Source of the DNA: Chryseobacterium sp. PMSZPI
GTDB taxonomy: Bacteria > Bacteroidota > Bacteroidia > Flavobacteriales > Weeksellaceae
Length of the DNA stretch: 64,000 nucleotides
NCBI RefSeq assembly: GCF_002835665.1
Contig: NZ_PIZV01000037.1
Coordinates: 52,656 to 116,655, forward strand
Direction of reading: 5' to 3'
This document shows, piece by piece, positions 60,201 to 64,000 of the stretch. Position numbers and translations under genes: made by a program. The notes beneath the pieces are model-generated. The model was not told the DNA's origin. It worked only from the letters and a program-made list of their open reading frames with translations, and searched no databases. Numbering within the stretch: position 1 is the first letter of the stretch; every line of letters begins with the position of its first letter.

Positions 60201-60848
60201 ATGAGTTTTTTTGAAGAAAAGAATCCTGAAATGGATAGATATTTGGAAGCGCACGCTTCTTCGGAATCTGAAATTCTTAGAAAATTAAGAAGAGAGACTT
60301 ACCAAAAAACGACACAACCCCATATGATTTCGGGGTATCAACAAGGAAGGCTTTTGACAATTATTTCCCAAATGTTGCAGCCTAAGAATATTTTAGAAAT
60401 CGGAACGTTTACAGGATATGCAACCTTATGTCTGGCCACAGGTTTAGCAAAAGATGGAAAGATTACCACGCTGGATGTGAATGAAGATCTTGCGTATCTT
60501 CCAAAGAAATATTTTGATTCGAGTGAGTATGCTCACCAAATTGATTTTAAGCTTCAGGATGCGAAAGAATTTTTGAAAGAAACAGATGAGTTTTTTGATT
60601 TGGTTTTTGTAGATGCTGATAAAGAAAATTATGCTGAATATTTTAAACTCATTAAGCCCAGAACACAATCGGGCTCTGTTATTCTATTTGATAATGTTTT
60701 ATGGTACGGAAAAGTATTGGAAGAAAATCCAAAACTGAAGTCTACCCAATCTATTAAAGAATTGAATGATTTGGCTGCAAAAGATGAAGATTTTGAAAAT
60801 CTTATTTTACCTTTGCGTGATGGAGTCAACTTCCTTCGCAGGAAGTAA
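60201..60848 (+). CDS. Class I SAM-dependent O-methyltransferase
   Basis: 215 residues. Family 3 (catechol/caffeoyl-CoA type) O-methyltransferase: QGRLLTIISQMLQPKNILEI, GTFTGYATLCLATGL (SAM site), LVFVDADKENYAEYF with the metal-binding Asp, and FDNVLWYGKV. Methyl acceptor unknown. It lies 92 nt upstream of the NlpC/P60 gene and may be cotranscribed with it. Confidence 0.9.
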   Translation: MSFFEEKNPEMDRYLEAHASSESEILRKLRRETYQKTTQPHMISGYQQGRLLTIISQMLQPKNILEIGTFTGYATLCLATGLAKDGKITTLDVNEDLAYLPKKYFDSSEYAHQIDFKLQDAKEFLKETDEFFDLVFVDADKENYAEYFKLIKPRTQSGSVILFDNVLWYGKVLEENPKLKSTQSIKELNDLAAKDEDFENLILPLRDGVNFLRRK

Positions 60849-60940
60849 TTAAAATATTCGAAGATTAAAAGGATTTGGAGGTTTTTTGCAGATCGTAATT
60901 TTTTAATCTTTAAATTATTCCATCTTTAAATTTAAAGTTA

Positions 60941-61657
60941 ATGAATAAAGGAATTTGTATAGTTACAGTAGCACCGGTTCGTGCTGAAAATTCTGATAAA
61001 GCAGAAATTGTTACGGAAATATTGTTCGGCGAAAGTGCAGATATTATTGAGGTTAATAAGAACTGGACCAAGATAAAAATGCACTATGATGGCTATGAAG
61101 GATGGATGGATACTAAACAGATAAAACCTGTAACCGATGAAGAGCTGGCCAATAGAAAAGTTACTGTCGTTACTGAAGACTTCTCTTCCGTATTGATGAA
61201 TGATGGGAAAACATTATTGTCGATGGGATCTGAAGTTGAGTTTCCTGTTGTAGCTTCAAGAAGAAGCCATGATGTACGTGAAAGCATCGCTCTTACAGCA
61301 AGAGAATTTCTTAATGTTCCTTATTTATGGGGCGGCAAGAGTTTTTTTGCAGTAGATTGTTCTGGATTTACCCAGTTAGTCTATAAAATTCATGATGTTA
61401 AATTACCTCGAGATACTTATCAACAGGCTGAAGTTGGGGAACCTCTTACTTTTGTGGAAGAAACGCAACCCGGCGATCTTGCTTTCTTTGAAAATGATGA
61501 AGGAAAAATTATTCATGTAGGAATTATGCTGGAGAATCAAAAAATTATTCATGCTTCAGGAAAAGTCAGAATTGATATCCTGGATTCCACTGGAATATTC
61601 AATAAAGAATTGAATAAGCATACTCATAAGTTGAGAGTGATTAAAAGCGTTCTGTAA
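60941..61657 (+). CDS. SH3-domain NlpC/P60 (C40) peptidase
   Basis: 238 residues. A bacterial SH3-like region (about 5-75, RAENSDKAEIVTEILFGE and GYEGWMDT) precedes an NlpC/P60 domain with catalytic Cys140 in AVDCSGFTQLVYK, His192 in IIHVGIML and His204 in IIHASG. It should cleave peptidoglycan stem peptides. No signal peptide is seen, so it may act in muropeptide recycling like dipeptidyl-peptidase VI. Confidence 0.9.
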   Translation: MNKGICIVTVAPVRAENSDKAEIVTEILFGESADIIEVNKNWTKIKMHYDGYEGWMDTKQIKPVTDEELANRKVTVVTEDFSSVLMNDGKTLLSMGSEVEFPVVASRRSHDVRESIALTAREFLNVPYLWGGKSFFAVDCSGFTQLVYKIHDVKLPRDTYQQAEVGEPLTFVEETQPGDLAFFENDEGKIIHVGIMLENQKIIHASGKVRIDILDSTGIFNKELNKHTHKLRVIKSVL

Positions 61658-61677
61658 TTCTTTTAAAACCATCCGAA

Positions 61678-62145
61678 ATGGAAAATGCTTTACTTACAAT
61701 TGTTGATGTTTTAAATTTTGGATGTGTTGCTTTTTTGTGGTGGTTTACCATTAAAAATTACAATGATTTGCCTCAAAGGATACCTGTTCATTTTGATCTG
61801 GAAGGTAAGCCAGATCGTTTTGGGAGCAAAATCTACGCTTTTCTGATGCCTTTGTTAGGGATATTGATGTATCTGTTGTTTATGTTTATCACAAAGCATC
61901 CTGAAGATTCTAATTTTCCGGTAGAAATAACAGAACAAAATCAAGAGGCTCAGTTTTTAATCATGAAAATTGCTCTGAGAATTCTTTTCATATTGCTTGC
62001 GATGATTTTTTTGAATATTCAGGATTATACGTTCAGATATTCTGTTAACGAAAATGCAAAGCCTCGGATTCCGATGATTGTTGCTATTTTGTGTGTTGTC
62101 GGATTTGTTCCTTTGCTTCTTTTCATTACACATTTATTTAAATGA
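61678..62145 (+). CDS. DUF1648 membrane protein
   Basis: 155 residues with about four membrane helices. The DUF1648 signature is clear: LPQRIPVHFDLEGKPDRFGS between helices one and two. It starts 20 nt after the peptidase gene and its end overlaps the cupin gene by 4 nt (ATGA), so these genes form an operon. Function unknown. Confidence 0.85.
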   Translation: MENALLTIVDVLNFGCVAFLWWFTIKNYNDLPQRIPVHFDLEGKPDRFGSKIYAFLMPLLGILMYLLFMFITKHPEDSNFPVEITEQNQEAQFLIMKIALRILFILLAMIFLNIQDYTFRYSVNENAKPRIPMIVAILCVVGFVPLLLFITHLFK

Positions 62146-62486
62146 TACAGTCTAAAAATAATTCAGAACATTATACCTGGGGAGACGGTTGTGATAGCTG
62201 GATCTTAAAAAATGCTCGGGACTTATCCATTAAGCAGGAAAAAATGCCGGTAGGAACTTCAGAAAAATTGCATTTTCACAGAGTTGCTAAGCAATTTTTT
62301 TACATATTAAAAGGAGAGGCAGTTTTGTATATTGATGAGAAAAAACTAGTCATAAGACAAGGCGAATCTGTTTCAATTGAATCGGAAATAAAACACTTTA
62401 TTGCTAATGAATCTGCTGAAGAAGTAGAATTTTTAGTCATATCAAATCCTTCTACGAATAACGATAGAATTGAAATCGAAAAATAA
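62142..62486 (+). CDS. Cupin domain protein
   Basis: 114 residues. A small single-domain cupin: KLHFHRVAKQFFYILKGEA contains the HxH...E metal pattern and RQGESVSIESEIKHFIAN the second motif. It resembles mannose-6-phosphate isomerase-like cupins but is too short to be the full enzyme. Coupled to the DUF1648 gene by a 4-nt overlap. Role unknown; it could bind a sugar or metal. Confidence 0.85.
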   Translation: MIQSKNNSEHYTWGDGCDSWILKNARDLSIKQEKMPVGTSEKLHFHRVAKQFFYILKGEAVLYIDEKKLVIRQGESVSIESEIKHFIANESAEEVEFLVISNPSTNNDRIEIEK

Positions 62487-62490
62487 TCTA

Positions 62491-63729
62491 ATGGCTTTTC
62501 TGTATACTATATTCATTAATCTCCTCATTCTTGGAATGAAAATCTTTTCATGGTTTAATGTTAAAACTAAAAAAGGAGTTGAAGGAAGAAAAGAGTCTCT
62601 GCATAAAGTGAAATCTGTATTCTCAAAAACAGATAAGGTAATCTGGATGCATGCAGCAAGTTTAGGAGAATACGAGCAGGGATTGCCTGTGCTGGAAAGG
62701 CTTAAAGAAAAATTTCTGGATCATAAAATTTTGGTGACGTTCTTTTCGCCATCGGGATATGAAAATGTTATTAAAAAAAATCATATAGCAGATGTAATAT
62801 GTTATCTACCTTTTGATAAAAAGAGTCTTGTAAGAGAATTTGTTTCTCAAATGAATGTTAAACTATTTTTTACGGTGAAGTATGATTATTGGTATAATCT
62901 GTTAGATGAACTTAAAAATAAAGGAACAAAGATTTATGTGATCTCAGCATTATTCTACGAAAGGCAAGCATTTTTTACCTCTTATGGAAAATGGTTTACC
63001 AAAGAACTTCAAAAGAATGTAGATTGGTTTTTTCATCAGACACAACTCTCATTAGCGCTAGCTAAAAGTGTAGGGTTAGTGAAATCTTCGGTGGCAGGAG
63101 ATACACGATTTGATCGTGTCAAGCAACTTCGGAATCGTGACAATCATGTTAATTTTATCAGCGATTTTATTGGAAATAATAAAGCTGTTGTTTTTGGGAG
63201 CTCATGGCAGGCAGAAGAGAAGATGGCAGAGATGATTTCCGGAAAGAATGAAACGGTAAAAATGATTGTAGCTCCCCATGATCTGAAAAGAGTAGAGCAT
63301 TTGAAAAATATATTTCCTGACGCATATTTGTATAGCGAGGTACAGAAAGGCCAGCTTTCAATGTACAGCGCTCAGGTATTAATCGTAGACAGTATCGGAC
63401 TATTGTCGAAGTTGTATTCCTATGCCGATGTAGCTGTTGTAGGAGGAGGATTTCATGATGCGGGACTGCATAATATCCTTGAAGCAGCAACATTTGGAAC
63501 TCCTGTTATTTTTGGAAATCATTATAAAAAGAACCCGGAAGCAGATGAGCTGATTTTTGCCGACGGAGGAAAAGCTTTTGGAGATGAATATGCAGCTGCA
63601 GAATATGTTTTATTCCTTACAAATGAAGAGAACAAAGAAGAGCTTATGGTAATGTCTCAAAATGCAAAACAATTCGTAGACGAAAAGCCAAATTCTACAG
63701 CATTAATTCTTCAAAAGATTCTATCTTAA
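62491..63729 (+). CDS. waaA: 3-deoxy-D-manno-octulosonic acid transferase
   Basis: 412 residues, usual length. An N-terminal membrane anchor (MAFLYTIFINLLILG) precedes a GT-B fold: IWMHAASLGEYEQGLPVLER (catalytic Glu region), KYDYWYNLLDELKNKG, VFGSSWQAEE and VGGGFHDAGLHNILEAATFG. It adds Kdo to lipid A precursor, the inner-core step on which surface glycans are built. The start at 62491 is 4 nt after the cupin stop. No hairpin terminator was found downstream. Confidence 0.94.
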   Translation: MAFLYTIFINLLILGMKIFSWFNVKTKKGVEGRKESLHKVKSVFSKTDKVIWMHAASLGEYEQGLPVLERLKEKFLDHKILVTFFSPSGYENVIKKNHIADVICYLPFDKKSLVREFVSQMNVKLFFTVKYDYWYNLLDELKNKGTKIYVISALFYERQAFFTSYGKWFTKELQKNVDWFFHQTQLSLALAKSVGLVKSSVAGDTRFDRVKQLRNRDNHVNFISDFIGNNKAVVFGSSWQAEEKMAEMISGKNETVKMIVAPHDLKRVEHLKNIFPDAYLYSEVQKGQLSMYSAQVLIVDSIGLLSKLYSYADVAVVGGGFHDAGLHNILEAATFGTPVIFGNHYKKNPEADELIFADGGKAFGDEYAAAEYVLFLTNEENKEELMVMSQNAKQFVDEKPNSTALILQKILS

Positions 63730-63855
63730 CGATTTATACAGTTTTAAAGCTGAAGCTGGAAGAGGGAAGCTGTGATGGCTATAAGTATAACTTTTTATTT
63801 TCTTCAAAGTAAATTAGCTGTGTTGTTAACTGTCAATCATGATGACTGAAAATTA
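63730..63855. other. Intergenic region after waaA
   Basis: Contains the word GAAGCTGGAAGAGGGAAGCT near 63748-63770, akin to the repeat at 54.4 kb, and no gene. It leads directly to the insertion sequence end at 63856. Confidence 0.35.
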
Positions 63856-64000
63856 TGTACATCCCTAAATAGAGTTGACCGTATTGTTATTTAATATCTC
63901 ATTGTTAAATATATTCAAAATAGGCTTATTAATGTTCATATTTTGTCTCCAATATTCTTCAAATTTTTCTGGAGACATTCTACCAATTGCATTATGCGGT
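63856..64000 (-). mobile_element. End of an insertion sequence resembling the IS3 family (runs off the right edge)
   Basis: The sequence from 63856 starts TGTACATCCCTAAATAGAG, a plausible terminal inverted repeat. It overlaps the stop codon of a transposase read from the right. Only about 145 nt are in the window, so the other end and target duplication cannot be seen. Confidence 0.6.
63865..64000 (-). CDS. Transposase, C-terminal 44 residues (IS3-like)
   Basis: Partial frame ending at 63865. It contains PHNAIGRMSPEKFEEYWRQN, matching the conserved end of IS3-type integrase-fold transposases (the RPHxxxGxxTPxxFE pattern), then a polar Asn-rich tail. The DDE residues lie outside the window. 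It is presumably intact beyond the edge. Confidence 0.65.
   Translation of the reverse strand, partial: PHNAIGRMSPEKFEEYWRQNMNINKPILNIFNNEILNNNTVNSI

Overview
The window comes from a low-GC Bacteroidota chromosome, most likely a Chryseobacterium-like member of the Flavobacteriales (Weeksellaceae). Three things point there: upstream regions of most genes carry the Bacteroidota -7 box TAnnTTTG, there are type IX secretion (T9SS) type B sorting domains and DUF3667/CarboxypepD_reg-like proteins, and the housekeeping gene sets are flavobacterial. I identified everything by reading translations and motifs, without database searches.

Layout. 1-3.6 kb: the 5' part of a fused isobutyryl-CoA mutase gene (icmF) and two membrane proteins. 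3.9-5.7 kb: rplM-rpsI-rpsB. 5.8-23.8 kb: a block almost entirely on the minus strand holding three members of a small secreted protein family, trmB, a CarboxypepD_reg-like protein, four tandem giant secreted proteins (IgGFc-binding-like N-terminus, T9SS type B C-terminus) and tsf. A fourth member of the small family lies just beyond the block on the plus strand. Reversing the block would put tsf directly after rpsB and the four family members side by side, so the block looks like an inversion. 24.7-28.3 kb: a 33-codon small gene, a secreted protein, accA and gltX.

28.4-38.9 kb is the most unusual part: a bulb-type lectin lipoprotein, two MACPF (perforin-like) lipoproteins each with three C-terminal repeats, a lipoprotein with four Asp-box motifs, four glycosyltransferases, and a short 3' remnant of a fifth glycosyltransferase beside the second MACPF gene. 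This resembles the linkage of MACPF toxins with LPS-glycan genes described for Bacteroidales secreted antimicrobial proteins (BSAPs). My reading is an inter-strain antagonism island in which toxins and the producer's surface glycan changed together; that is inference.

38.9-63.7 kb is mostly housekeeping: rocD, a YdcF-like protein, a flavin monooxygenase with its Crp-type regulator, accB-accC, rpmF with DUF177, pdxA divergent from ribE, an orphan histidine kinase, trmN6, an FtsE-like ATPase, rpmH, nrnA, a patatin, an alpha/beta hydrolase, an ExbD, tilS-dsbD, an OmpA-like lipoprotein, an O-methyltransferase, an NlpC/P60 peptidase, a cupin and waaA (Kdo transferase). The window ends inside an insertion sequence whose transposase resembles the IS3 family. 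No rRNA, tRNA or CRISPR array was seen.
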